Below are positions 32,946 to 41,914 of a stretch of DNA of 64,000 nucleotides, in pieces. Made by a program: the position numbers and the translations under genes. The stretch is from Marixanthomonas spongiae. Its GTDB lineage: Bacteria > Bacteroidota > Bacteroidia > Flavobacteriales > Flavobacteriaceae. Location: positions 62,001-126,000 of the forward strand of contig NZ_QEHR01000004.1 of NCBI RefSeq assembly GCF_003095375.1, read 5' to 3'. The notes beneath the pieces were generated by a model, which saw only the letters and a program-made list of their open reading frames with translations, was not told where the DNA came from and did not search any database. Each line of letters begins with the position of its first letter. Within the stretch, counting starts at the first letter, position 1.

Positions 32946-34151
32946 TTACCTCTCTTTTATGGTTTTGTTTTCAGCACTATGCGACCTGGACAATACGATG
33001 ATTAAAATAAACCCAATATAATAGGCGCCAATCTGCCTATGGAACACATTTTCTACCATACAGTAGGCTACCAACGACAGCAATAATGCAACGGGAAGGT
33101 ACTGGTTCCTGTTTTTTATGAAAAGAGCAACAATCAAACCACTGAACAGCAAAAGCCCTATAAGACCTGCGCTTAGATAAAAGTCCAGGAATTGATTGTG
33201 GGTGTTGTACCGGTGGTTTATAAAACTCTTTCTTTTATTGGGGTTGGTTATATGTTCGTAACAGGAAACCAGTTGGTCCTTGGTGTTGTAAAAACCCATA
33301 CCGGTCCAGTTGATGCCTTGTTCTTTGGCTATATTCCATCCACATTCCCAAGTAACCGAACGGAGTTCCCAGGTCATGGTATTGGACACCAAGTTGGTTA
33401 ACAGTGAGGGTTGTTTATCTTCCTTTTGGCTAAACCCTACGTAAAACAACGTGCTTAAAATGGCCACCAACAAAAGGAATATGGGGACACGTATGCGTTT
33501 TTTCGAACCATACAGCTGTCGCAGTACCAATAAGCACAGCAACAGCAACAATGCTATTTTTGTACTTATCAAAAATAAAAACAGGATGTTGATAATGATA
33601 TTGGCCAGATAATATTTGTTTTTTGGGTGAAATTTAGGCCGCATCAAACTATAGGACACCAAAATGCTGAGTACTGCCAAAAGCCCCAAATACAAGCGAT
33701 CTACTAACAAGGCCTCGATAACTTTGGGAGAATCGCCAAAATGAAAATCCTGAAGGGTATTGGTCATTATTACGATATTGATGACCGAAAAGACAATGGC
33801 GGCAAAAGAAGAAAAGAGGATGGCCTTTTTTATTTTGTCGAAATCGTGAACGGGGATGTACAGCACAACCAAACCAACGGCGATCAGCACCTTTTTAATA
33901 ATGCTGAAATCTTCAGCCAAAGTGCCCGAAACTGCCGCATTGCCAATCAAATATCCAAAAAAAAGCACTAATAGTAGAATGAGCGAACGGTCGATTTTTT
34001 TAAAATCTTCTTTTTTTATGATAAACGGAAAGGTAACGACCAAAATACCCAACAAGATATTGGGCAGGGCGCGTATGTAGTCTTCAAAAGGGATGGTTAC
34101 GAACAGCAACAGGTAAACGTACGGGTAAATTGCGGAAAGGAGGATTTTCAT
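32946..34151 (-). CDS. O-antigen ligase/polymerase-like membrane protein (Wzy/WaaL type), copy 1
   Basis: 401 residues, about 10-12 membrane helices. A large loop before the C-terminal helices contains WGMGFYNTKD-like text and NTHNQFLDFYLSAGLIGLLLF, the histidine-containing motif of the Wzy_C/O-antigen ligase family. Either polymerisation or ligation of undecaprenyl-linked units is possible. It opens the wzy-ugd-UXS-transferase unit and has its own -7 element at 34195. Confidence 0.85.
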   Translation of the reverse strand: MKILLSAIYPYVYLLLFVTIPFEDYIRALPNILLGILVVTFPFIIKKEDFKKIDRSLILLLVLFFGYLIGNAAVSGTLAEDFSIIKKVLIAVGLVVLYIPVHDFDKIKKAILFSSFAAIVFSVINIVIMTNTLQDFHFGDSPKVIEALLVDRLYLGLLAVLSILVSYSLMRPKFHPKNKYYLANIIINILFLFLISTKIALLLLLCLLVLRQLYGSKKRIRVPIFLLLVAILSTLFYVGFSQKEDKQPSLLTNLVSNTMTWELRSVTWECGWNIAKEQGINWTGMGFYNTKDQLVSCYEHITNPNKRKSFINHRYNTHNQFLDFYLSAGLIGLLLFSGLIVALFIKNRNQYLPVALLLSLVAYCMVENVFHRQIGAYYIGFILIIVLSRSHSAENKTIKER

Positions 34152-34194
34152 ATACCTAAGTTACGGTTCAGATTAAAAGCTGAAAGATAAAAAA

Positions 34195-34202
34195 CAAAAA
34201 TA
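34195..34202 (-). promoter_or_regulatory. Bacteroidetes -7 element (TATTTTTG) before the 32946-34151 gene
   Basis: Exact TAnnTTTG on the minus strand, 43 bases before the ATG and after the terminator at 34322, which supports a separate transcription unit. Confidence 0.5.
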
Positions 34203-34224
34203 CAATAACCTTGTTCTCGATACT

Positions 34225-34253
34225 AATTTGTGAACCCTATGGGCCCACAAATT
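34225..34253. other. Intergenic inverted repeat AATTTGTG...CACAAATT
   Basis: Perfect 8-base arms enclose an inner CCC-tat-GGG pair with a symmetric two-base mismatch on each side. It lies just upstream of the -7 element at 34195-34202 on the minus strand, a position where an operator could be. Confidence 0.45.
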
Positions 34254-34321
34254 CACTTGAACCGACAAAACAACTAAATAGCCATTCATCGGTTTACTAT
34301 AATGCCCCAGATTATTGTAGG

Positions 34322-34351
34322 AAAAAACATTGATTTTCTTACAAATCAATG
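34322..34351 (-). terminator. Rho-independent terminator of the wecG-like gene
   Basis: On the minus strand: CATTTGAT-like 9-base perfect stem (CATTGATTT and complement), 6-base loop, then six T. It lies 40 bases beyond the stop of the transferase gene. Confidence 0.75.
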
Positions 34352-34357
34352 AACTAT

Positions 34358-34401
34358 CTATGGAGTATCTATGGGGCATCTATGAGGTGCCTATGGGCGT
34401 G
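34358..34401. repeat. 11-base tandem repeat, about four copies, over the wecG-like stop codon
   Basis: Successive units CTATGGAGTAT, CTATGGGGCAT, CTATGAGGTGC, CTATGGGCGTG. The stop codon of the transferase is in the fourth unit (34391-34393). Confidence 0.65.
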
Positions 34402-35158
34402 AGTTTTCTTTAGCGCTGCCATTAAAAAACTTCTCCTTAAAAACCAGCATAATAAACTTGGTATTACCCACTAAATACCGTTTCCACATACGTTTTGGTT
34501 CTTGCAGGAAGCGGTAAAACCATTCGAGGCCGGATTTTTGCATCCATTGCGGGGCGCGTTTTATTTTGCCAGCAAAGACATCGAAACTGCCACCAACGCC
34601 CATGATGAAATTAACTTTGGAAAGTGCTTTTTTATATTTGTGAAGAAAATTTTCCTTTTTGGGAGATGTTATGGCTACAAATAGCATTTGGGCACCAGAA
34701 TCAACAATGTCCTTAACAATATCAGGCTCATCTTCTTCCTGAAAATAACCATTTCTGTAGCCTGCAATAATAGATGGGCTGTATTTTTCTTTATAAATAT
34801 CAACCAGTTTTGAAACAACCTCATCTTTTGCACCAAGAAGATAGATTTTATACTTTTTTTTATGTGCCAGTTCTATTAGGTTTGCCATTAAATCTGGGCC
34901 AGCTACACGTTCCTTTAACGGTACGCCCAAAAATTTTGACGCCCAGACCACTGCTTGTCCATCTACATTAACGATGTCGGCGCTATTAATACTTTTGCGA
35001 AGGTCATTATCTTTTTGCAATGAAACCAACACTGAGGCATTTACCGCCGCATGATGCAGTTGCCTGTTCTCGACAATGGCCTGCTCTACCAAATCCAGTG
35101 TATCTCGCATGGAAAGGTTGTGAATATTGGTGTTTAAGAAACTTATTTTAGGGCTCAT
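34391..35158 (-). CDS. WecG/TagA/CpsF-family glycosyltransferase
   Basis: 255 residues of GT26. Signatures: VNVDGQAVVWASKFLGVPLKERVAGPDLM (in two parts), KIYLLGAKDEVV, AITSPKKENFLHKYK and GVGGSFDVFAGKIKRAPQWMQKSGLEWFYRFLQEPKR at the C-terminus. Family members transfer N-acetylmannosamine or its uronate to a lipid-linked acceptor on the inner face of the membrane, which fits the wecB gene in the same locus. Confidence 0.92.
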   Translation of the reverse strand: MSPKISFLNTNIHNLSMRDTLDLVEQAIVENRQLHHAAVNASVLVSLQKDNDLRKSINSADIVNVDGQAVVWASKFLGVPLKERVAGPDLMANLIELAHKKKYKIYLLGAKDEVVSKLVDIYKEKYSPSIIAGYRNGYFQEEDEPDIVKDIVDSGAQMLFVAITSPKKENFLHKYKKALSKVNFIMGVGGSFDVFAGKIKRAPQWMQKSGLEWFYRFLQEPKRMWKRYLVGNTKFIMLVFKEKFFNGSAKENSRP

Positions 35159-35181
35159 GGTGCGTTTACAAAATTCAGCGG

Positions 35182-35189
35182 CAAAAGTA
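35182..35189 (-). promoter_or_regulatory. Bacteroidetes -7 element (TACTTTTG) for the wecG-like gene
   Basis: Exact TAnnTTTG followed by C, 23 bases before the ATG at 35158. Confidence 0.5.
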
Positions 35190-35218
35190 GGGGTAATTGC
35201 ATATAAATAAAAGTATTT

Positions 35219-35947
35219 TTAAGTTACCTTTTTTAAAACAATATAAGCATACCCCGTAAGTGCTGGCACTGGGTTTTTAACAAGCCAATGTGCTTTTTTT
35301 TGTTCTAAATAATCTAAAAAGGGCACTTTTTTTCGATAGTAGCCGTGCCCAAAAAAACCGATATATTCTATGACCTCAAAACCCAGTGCTTCAAATCGCT
35401 TAATCGATTTCCTTGAAGGTCCGCGACTCCAACTGTAATATGCAGGAAATTTTTCGTGTTGATGCCGATCAGTTCTGGGGTTGAAAAAGTTCAGCAATTT
35501 ATCGGTGAAGTTTTCTGGTAATATGCGATTTACCAAAAAGGGAAGCGCATACAATGTGGAAAAGCAATGCGCCGTAACCCCGTTTGGTTCCAGAAGATCG
35601 TACAGGTTTTTATAGTACGTTTCTCCATCTTTTATGTGTTCGTTGACCATCCTACTGAAAATAAGCTGGTATTTTTCTGAATGATTTTCAGCAATGTCTG
35701 GAGTACATAAATCTGCCTTCCAAGTTGAATACACCTTCGAGGCTTTTAATAGTTCTTCACCCGATACGTCATTTGTGGTATATGTGATCCCTGATTTTGA
35801 AACAATATCCGGGGTTAGCGTAGGGTTTGCCCCAGACCCAATTTCCAAAACTTTTTGGGCATTGTATGTTTCTATCAGTTGCAGTAACAATTCAGGAGCT
35901 TTTTCCCATCCGGGAAATTCAGAGGTATGACGGTACTTTATATTCAT
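35219..35947 (-). CDS. Class I SAM-dependent methyltransferase
   Basis: 242 residues. The AdoMet site is VLEIGSGANPTLTPDIV near residue 35, followed by an acidic strand end (YTTNDVSGEEL) and the YQLIFSRMVNEHI region where class I enzymes keep motif II. It lies within the glycan locus, so it probably methylates a sugar or a lipid-linked intermediate; this is inference. A -7 element ends four bases before the ATG, suggesting a nearly leaderless mRNA. Confidence 0.85.
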   Translation of the reverse strand: MNIKYRHTSEFPGWEKAPELLLQLIETYNAQKVLEIGSGANPTLTPDIVSKSGITYTTNDVSGEELLKASKVYSTWKADLCTPDIAENHSEKYQLIFSRMVNEHIKDGETYYKNLYDLLEPNGVTAHCFSTLYALPFLVNRILPENFTDKLLNFFNPRTDRHQHEKFPAYYSWSRGPSRKSIKRFEALGFEVIEYIGFFGHGYYRKKVPFLDYLEQKKAHWLVKNPVPALTGYAYIVLKKVT

Positions 35948-35951
35948 TCGG

Positions 35952-35959
35952 CAAAAATA
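35952..35959 (-). promoter_or_regulatory. Bacteroidetes -7 element (TATTTTTG) abutting the methyltransferase start
   Basis: Exact TAnnTTTG on the minus strand; four bases (CCGA) separate it from the ATG at 35947. Confidence 0.45.
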
Positions 35960-36040
35960 CTCTTAATTAAATAAAAACGATTTTTGTAATTGCAAAGAGT
36001 TTAAGCAATACCTTAACTGCTGAAATTATGCTTTTTTAAT

Positions 36041-37273
36041 TTATTCATGAAGTTTTTTTCTGCTATCAATCTTGTTTTTATACAGGTAAAATGCTAATGT
36101 AAAATATAAAAGCCAAAAGTATGTAGAAGAATGCGGTAATTCTAAAACAACATTGAAACTTGCCCAAATCGCCACTCCCACTACTGCCAGTAGTAAAAAC
36201 TTAATTAAATTATTTTTTACTTGCAACGGTCCATAAAAGATTTTTCTAATTGGATAAAAAAGCAATAAAGTCCACCCCCCTAAATGATATAACATAGTTA
36301 TAAATGAATTGTGGGGAGGGACAAGGTAAATACTTTCCGGTCTTTTAAATACTGAAACAAAACTGTTTACTTGTTGAGCGACTTCTGCGGACAGATATGG
36401 GACACCAAAACCATTGCCATATATAATACTGAAGTTTTCCGTGATTTTTGTTAGCAATTTATTCCAATAAAAAAGCCTTGCATCAGCATTTCCATCTGTA
36501 AATGATGCTACGAAAAACCATAATGCCATACAGCTCAATATTGCAAATGTTGATATTAAAATCTTGATTTTTAGAGATGCACTTAAAAAATAGAAAAATA
36601 AAAAAATAAGTATCACAGCCAAATAAGCAGAGTCGTGGCCAAAGCTCAGTGAAACTATCAATAACAATAAAAAGACCCCTATTTTTATATAACTTTTTAG
36701 AAATACAAGACCCAAAGCTGTTGCAGCCATGACCGAGGGAACGGTTAAAGGCGAAAAATAATTGCGTTTCAAGAAGGGGTTTTCTCCGTCACCCAAAAAA
36801 ATATAAAATACATATCCCAATTGTAACATGACCGCTAAAATGGCTATCGTCACTATTGTTTGTATTAAAATTTGCAATCCGTTTTTAAGCCCTGCTACTG
36901 CCCTAAATATAAAATAAGATTGAATAAGGTAACCAAACACCATAAATTGCCTAAGGTATATGTATAAATCACCCTCTGGATGGAATTTAAATATAATTGA
37001 GATTCCTAAATAAATTAATGAAATCAATCCTAATATCTCAATAGACTTTAACCTAAAGCCTGATTTAAACGTTATGGAAAACAAAAATGTAACTAAAAGG
37101 ATTACATCATGGTAATATAGGTGAGAGTAAAATGCACTTTTCGTATACGCCCTGCCTAAAAACAAAAGAAGCAGTAAATCAATGAGGATAAGCCCAATAA
37201 AAGCTTTTTCTTTTAAAGTTAAAGAAAGGTAATTAGCTTTAAAAGAAGCTACATTAAACATACTTTGTTTCAT
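36041..37273 (-). CDS. O-antigen polymerase-like membrane protein (Wzy type), copy 2
   Basis: About 410 residues from the ATG at 37273; a TTG eight codons upstream is a less likely start. Ten or more membrane helices. The long loop carries YGNGFGVPYLS and, before the last helices, PPHNSFITMLYHLGGWTLLLF, the His-Asn motif seen in Wzy/WaaL proteins. Much more AT-rich than the core genes. Likely polymerises repeat units on the periplasmic face. Confidence 0.78.
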   Translation of the reverse strand: MKQSMFNVASFKANYLSLTLKEKAFIGLILIDLLLLLFLGRAYTKSAFYSHLYYHDVILLVTFLFSITFKSGFRLKSIEILGLISLIYLGISIIFKFHPEGDLYIYLRQFMVFGYLIQSYFIFRAVAGLKNGLQILIQTIVTIAILAVMLQLGYVFYIFLGDGENPFLKRNYFSPLTVPSVMAATALGLVFLKSYIKIGVFLLLLIVSLSFGHDSAYLAVILIFLFFYFLSASLKIKILISTFAILSCMALWFFVASFTDGNADARLFYWNKLLTKITENFSIIYGNGFGVPYLSAEVAQQVNSFVSVFKRPESIYLVPPHNSFITMLYHLGGWTLLLFYPIRKIFYGPLQVKNNLIKFLLLAVVGVAIWASFNVVLELPHSSTYFWLLYFTLAFYLYKNKIDSRKKLHE

Positions 37274-37310
37274 TGTTTGCAAAGACCCTTTATTCAAATC
37301 AAATATTTGG

Positions 37311-37318
37311 CAAAATTA
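37311..37318 (-). promoter_or_regulatory. Bacteroidetes -7 element (TAATTTTG)
   Basis: Exact TAnnTTTG followed by C on the minus strand, 37 bases before the ATG at 37273. Confidence 0.45.
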
Positions 37319-37389
37319 AGGATTAAATACTCTTTTGCTTTTAAGAAAAAGAATAAAATATGGTTTTAAAGAAGAGGATTAAATTTTTT

Positions 37390-39261
37390 TTAAATACTAC
37401 AATTACCATCTATTATGTCTTGTTGGGTGGGATTGTAACCATTATTAGAGACATCATAAGTTCCAACATAACCATTGGATATAAGATTGGTGATTCCACA
37501 AAAATCCCTTAATTCAACGTTGCCATATATTATTAGCTCTTCTACACTATATAAGCTAGAAAGCCAGTCAAGATTAACAAGGTCGCTTCTAAAACCGAAA
37601 CCGCTTATCCTTAACCTTTCTGTAACCAAACCTAAATTTTTCATGCTTATTGTAGAAAGAGCACTAGATGCATCTATATCTAATACTCCTATCTGGGTAA
37701 TATTATCTGCGATAAACGTTTCTAAATTATTATTGTTAAATAAATGAATATCAAACACTTCAGATATATTTTCAATATTGATATCACTAATATTATCACA
37801 ACTAACAACATATAAAGATCCTTCTATTATTGATATATTATTTATGGGCAAGTCGGTTAAACTGGAATTATTTTCGAACCTAACATGTTTCGCTCTAGTC
37901 ATATTACCAAAATATACTTCAGCTAAGGAATTATTTCCATTGATAAAGAATGATGTGGGTTCTGCCCTATCCTGTAGGTTCTCCAAATTTAAAACCGAAA
38001 CTCGTGATCCCCTAAGCGTTAAGCTCTTTAAATCTGAAAGAATAGGAAGCCCCAGCGTAGTAAGTTGGTCGTTGTGTGTTATTTCTAAATCTTCTGCTTT
38101 AATAAGGCTATTTGCTTCTATTTTTTCCAACAATGGATTGTCTTTTATCTCTAAATTTCCTGCTATAGTAAGATTATTTACTTCTATTTCCCTTAAACTT
38201 CGATTACCAAATATTGTAATATTGCCATTTAATTGGGTTAAATTTTTTAAAGCAATAGAAGCAATAGCAGTACTGCTAAAAGAAAACTTATCTTCAACAG
38301 TTGTTAAGCCGTCTAGGTTTATCGATGATAATTTCTCAACAATTATCTTACCAGCTTTGGTAATACTTTTTAAATTTACATCAAGATCTAAACGGTTATC
38401 AATAATGGTAATTGATATGGGTTCTGATGGGGTTTGTATATTTTCAAAATTTATACTTGTTAGCTGTGTATTTTCAATGTGCAATGTTTTCAAGCTCGTT
38501 AAGTTATCTGCCTTGAGAGATCTTAAAGCTACGTTGCGAACAAAAGAAAAAGTACCATTGATTTTTTTTAGGTTTTCAAGGTTTAAATTAGATAGCTTAT
38601 TGTTCTCAATTAAATACAAATGATCTATTTCTTCAATATTAGCTATATTTAGCTGTGTAAGTGAATAACAATTATTCAATGTGAACGAACCCACCTTAGT
38701 TGCGCCAATAGTGATAGTTTCAAAACGAGAGTCAGTAGATTCAAAACCTCCAAGAACTGTTACATTTTCAAAATTTAAATTAACAACCCTAGTATTAATG
38801 AATTTTACATGCTCCCGGATTGCTGTTAAATTGTAAAGCCCTTCAATATTCCTAAGAGATTCATTATCATCTAGTTCAATAGTGTTTATAGCTGTAACAC
38901 CACTAAAACTATTTAGGTTTTCAAGTATTGGGTTTTTGCTTATCAATAAGTTATCAATGTCTGTTAGGTTACCAAGGCCGTCAAGACTTGTTAAAACGGT
39001 ATTATTTTGGATATTCAGGGTATTAACCTTTTTAAGGGTGCTTAATGAGCTTAGATCATCGATGTCATTTTGGTCAATGCAGCCTATACAGATTGTGCCT
39101 TCTACACTGGTGTATCCCATTTTGCCAAAATCTTCTACTTCTTTTTGAGTACGCAATGTTACATCGCCCACATAATTATTTGTAGCGTTTGTGGGATCAT
39201 CATCTTTATTACAGGCTATAACCAATAATAATAGTAGTGAAAATAATAGTGTTTTTTTCAT
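37390..39261 (-). CDS. Leucine-rich-repeat surface lipoprotein
   Basis: 623 residues. Signal peptide ends at lipobox VIAC (C17), then N-K-D-D-D, which matches the lipoprotein export signal described in Capnocytophaga (x-K-D/E-D/E-x directly after the cysteine), so surface display is likely. The rest is an array of irregular leucine-rich repeats of about 20-24 residues (LTSLDGLGNLTDIDNLLIS and many similar), ending in the NNGYNPTQQDIIDGNCS tail common in Bacteroidetes LRR proteins. It has no T9SS sorting domain. It follows the FG-GAP protein gene by 20 bases, so the two are probably co-expressed. Role likely adhesion or binding; unproved. Confidence 0.85.
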   Translation of the reverse strand: MKKTLLFSLLLLLVIACNKDDDPTNATNNYVGDVTLRTQKEVEDFGKMGYTSVEGTICIGCIDQNDIDDLSSLSTLKKVNTLNIQNNTVLTSLDGLGNLTDIDNLLISKNPILENLNSFSGVTAINTIELDDNESLRNIEGLYNLTAIREHVKFINTRVVNLNFENVTVLGGFESTDSRFETITIGATKVGSFTLNNCYSLTQLNIANIEEIDHLYLIENNKLSNLNLENLKKINGTFSFVRNVALRSLKADNLTSLKTLHIENTQLTSINFENIQTPSEPISITIIDNRLDLDVNLKSITKAGKIIVEKLSSINLDGLTTVEDKFSFSSTAIASIALKNLTQLNGNITIFGNRSLREIEVNNLTIAGNLEIKDNPLLEKIEANSLIKAEDLEITHNDQLTTLGLPILSDLKSLTLRGSRVSVLNLENLQDRAEPTSFFINGNNSLAEVYFGNMTRAKHVRFENNSSLTDLPINNISIIEGSLYVVSCDNISDINIENISEVFDIHLFNNNNLETFIADNITQIGVLDIDASSALSTISMKNLGLVTERLRISGFGFRSDLVNLDWLSSLYSVEELIIYGNVELRDFCGITNLISNGYVGTYDVSNNGYNPTQQDIIDGNCSI

Positions 39262-39281
39262 TGAAAATTATCTTTTATATA

Positions 39282-41759
39282 CTATTCAAGTATTGCTTTT
39301 TTTACATCTACTTTTGAAGTAGAATCTATTAATTTTACAAAATAGAGTCCTGTGGTTAACTTGTGTAAGTCTATAAGTTCAATACCTTCTTGATTATCTT
39401 CCTGCATTACAAGCTGTCCTAATTTGTTATAAACGCTAACACTTACAATTTTTGTCTCAGAATGTATACTTACAAAACCATTTGACGGGTTCGGGTAGAG
39501 CGCTAAACTTGATATTTCATTTTCAATTTCGTTCACACTTAATGGCCCAGCATTCTCATACCAATCTATTGATGCTCCGTACCGATTGGCTGACAATACA
39601 TCCATTTTATTATCTCCATTAATATCGGCTGCAAACACAGAATTGGCACCATATCTATCTGTTGTTATAATACGTTGAGGGCCAAAATTTCCTTGACCAT
39701 CCGTGTTTTTATAATATGCCACTTTTGAGTCATTACGCGATGCCGACATTACATCCAAATAACCATCGCCGTCCAAATCATCTGCATATACTGAAGATGC
39801 GCCATCGGCATTTGTTGTTATCGTTTTTGGAGGGCCAAAATTTCCCAAGCCATCTGTATTTTCATACCATACAATTTCGTCATCTTCAAATAAAGCTGCC
39901 ATAACATCAACATCACCATCATTATCAAGATCGGCAGCAGAAACTGAAGATGCCTCATTTGCAACAGATGAGATGATTTTTTGGTTGCTAAAACTCCCTA
40001 GACCATCTGTATTCTCATACCAAGCTACTTTGTTGTCAAGTAATGAAGCGGAGAGTATATCTATATCACCATCATTGTCTATATCAATTGCAAATACAGA
40101 TTTAGCACCACTTGCTTCATTGGTTATAAGATTCGGTCCCCCAAAATTGCCCAAACCGTCTAAATTTTCATACCAAATAACTTTACCAGTAATAAAACTG
40201 TAATATGACGCTACTACATCAAGATCGTTATCTCCATCAATATCTACTGCATAAACAGATGTTGGATGGTCATCACTACCATTTAAAGAAATTGCACGTA
40301 TACTACTAAAATGACCCAATCCATCAGTGTTTTCATACCAGCCTATTTTCCCAAGAGTTACATATGAGGAACAGCCAAGAACATCTATATCACCATCACC
40401 GTCAATATCACCGGTATGAACAGAATTAGTAAGAAGAAGATTGGACGTTATGTTATGAGCAAACCTAAAATTACCCTGCCCATCTGCATTTTCGTACCAA
40501 GCGAGTTTATCATCACCATAAGATGCTGATAGGACATCTATATCGTTATCTCCATCAATATCTACTGCATACACGGCAAAAGCGTCTTCCACCCGGGCAG
40601 AAACAATTATACGGTCGCCAAAATCACCCAAGCCATCCGTATTTTCGTACCATGCCAAACTAAAGTTGCCAAAATTAATAGAAAACGCATCAATATCATC
40701 ATCTCCATCTAAATCTGAAGCAAATACATTTCCGATGTACGTGTTGTTTAATGTGGTTATTATTTGCTCCGGCCCAAAAGTTCCCAACCCATCTGTGTTT
40801 TCATGCCAAACTACCATTCCCGTTAAAGTAGGATATGTAATAGAAATAAGTACATCAAGATCTCCATCGCCGTCTATATCTGTAGGAAAAGCCGATTTTG
40901 ATGAAGCAGGATTTGAGATTGCTTGTTTTGATCCAAATGTTCCCAATCCATCGGTATTTTCAAACCAGACTGTTTCATTTACCCCAGTACTAGGAGTCCA
41001 AGTAATACTAACAATATCCATATCACCATCGCCATCTATATCGGCAGGATAAACTTTGGTGGTAAATCTATCTGTTATGGATTGTGGTAACCCAAAATCA
41101 CCTTGTCCTGTCGTATTTTCGAACCAAGCCACGTATAAACCGCCTGAGCCAGATATTATATCCATATCGCCATCGCCATCTAAATCTGCAGCAGAAACTG
41201 AATTTGCTGAACTTGCTACATAAGTTAATACTTGTTGTGGCCCAAAATTTCCAAGGCCATCCAAATTTTCATGCCACGCAACTTTTGCTCCCCCAGCAGA
41301 TAAAACATCAAGATCACCATCTCCATCTAAATCAGCCGTATAAATAGCTGCCGGAAGACCTGTTGTTATTGTTCGTATAGGACTAAAATTCCCTAGACCA
41401 TCGATATTTTCAACCCATGCTAAAATGTTGTTGCCACTATCGCTAAAAAGTATATCCATATCACCATCGCCATCTAAATCGGCAGCATGTAAAGCAGGTG
41501 ATTCATCAATTTCAGATGTTATAACTTTTAAAACTGCAAATTTTCCATGACCATCGGCATTTTCATACCAGCCTATAACATCATTAGCACTTATTATCAT
41601 ATCTTGATCGCTGTCTCCATCAAGATCAGCACTTATTACAACCCTTGCACCAGTCACAGAGGTGGTTTTATCAATAATTACATGGTTCTGAAAATCAATT
41701 TGTGCGTAGTTAGTAAAGTATAGAAAAAATGTGATGATTAAAAAAATATATATTTTCAT
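39282..41759 (-). CDS. Secreted FG-GAP/VCBS-repeat protein with T9SS sorting domain
   Basis: 825 residues from the ATG at 41759, where a signal peptide begins (KIYIFLIITFFLYFTNYAQ). I count 14 repeats of about 50-55 residues, each with an acidic calcium-loop pattern (DxDGDGDxD) and a W-Y/F-E-N-x-D-G-x-G-x-F segment; the last repeat is slightly diverged. These fold as beta-propeller blades, giving two seven-bladed propellers or similar. The last 75 or so residues are a type A T9SS C-terminal domain (YPNPSNGFVSIHS... YFVKLID). It should be exported through the type IX system and attached to the surface. Its place inside a glycan locus is unusual. Confidence 0.92.
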   Translation of the reverse strand: MKIYIFLIITFFLYFTNYAQIDFQNHVIIDKTTSVTGARVVISADLDGDSDQDMIISANDVIGWYENADGHGKFAVLKVITSEIDESPALHAADLDGDGDMDILFSDSGNNILAWVENIDGLGNFSPIRTITTGLPAAIYTADLDGDGDLDVLSAGGAKVAWHENLDGLGNFGPQQVLTYVASSANSVSAADLDGDGDMDIISGSGGLYVAWFENTTGQGDFGLPQSITDRFTTKVYPADIDGDGDMDIVSITWTPSTGVNETVWFENTDGLGTFGSKQAISNPASSKSAFPTDIDGDGDLDVLISITYPTLTGMVVWHENTDGLGTFGPEQIITTLNNTYIGNVFASDLDGDDDIDAFSINFGNFSLAWYENTDGLGDFGDRIIVSARVEDAFAVYAVDIDGDNDIDVLSASYGDDKLAWYENADGQGNFRFAHNITSNLLLTNSVHTGDIDGDGDIDVLGCSSYVTLGKIGWYENTDGLGHFSSIRAISLNGSDDHPTSVYAVDIDGDNDLDVVASYYSFITGKVIWYENLDGLGNFGGPNLITNEASGAKSVFAIDIDNDGDIDILSASLLDNKVAWYENTDGLGSFSNQKIISSVANEASSVSAADLDNDGDVDVMAALFEDDEIVWYENTDGLGNFGPPKTITTNADGASSVYADDLDGDGYLDVMSASRNDSKVAYYKNTDGQGNFGPQRIITTDRYGANSVFAADINGDNKMDVLSANRYGASIDWYENAGPLSVNEIENEISSLALYPNPSNGFVSIHSETKIVSVSVYNKLGQLVMQEDNQEGIELIDLHKLTTGLYFVKLIDSTSKVDVKKAILE

Positions 41760-41914
41760 AATATTGGAATTGGAATGAAACTTCAAGTAATCTAAATATA
41801 CAGAAAATATTTTCTTTAGATTTTAGAAAGACAAGATAAGGGTATTGAGATCTTACTTAAGACAAGAAATCGCTTCTTCACTCTTAATCTTGTTTAAGTG
41901 TTGATATTTAACGG

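Noticed and set aside
37778-38623. A 281-codon open frame on the plus strand inside the LRR lipoprotein gene
   Set aside because: It is antisense to a clear lipoprotein with signal peptide and repeats; regular LRR coding makes long antisense frames by chance, and it has no recognisable domain or start context.
40666-41052. Plus-strand open frames inside the FG-GAP gene
   Set aside because: They follow from repetitive DxDGDGD codons on the other strand; the protein text is Ser/Pro/Asn-rich with no domain.
39282-41759. Regularly spaced repeats that might be a CRISPR array
   Set aside because: The period and content match coding repeats of FG-GAP blades (about 50-55 residues), not short identical repeats with unique spacers.
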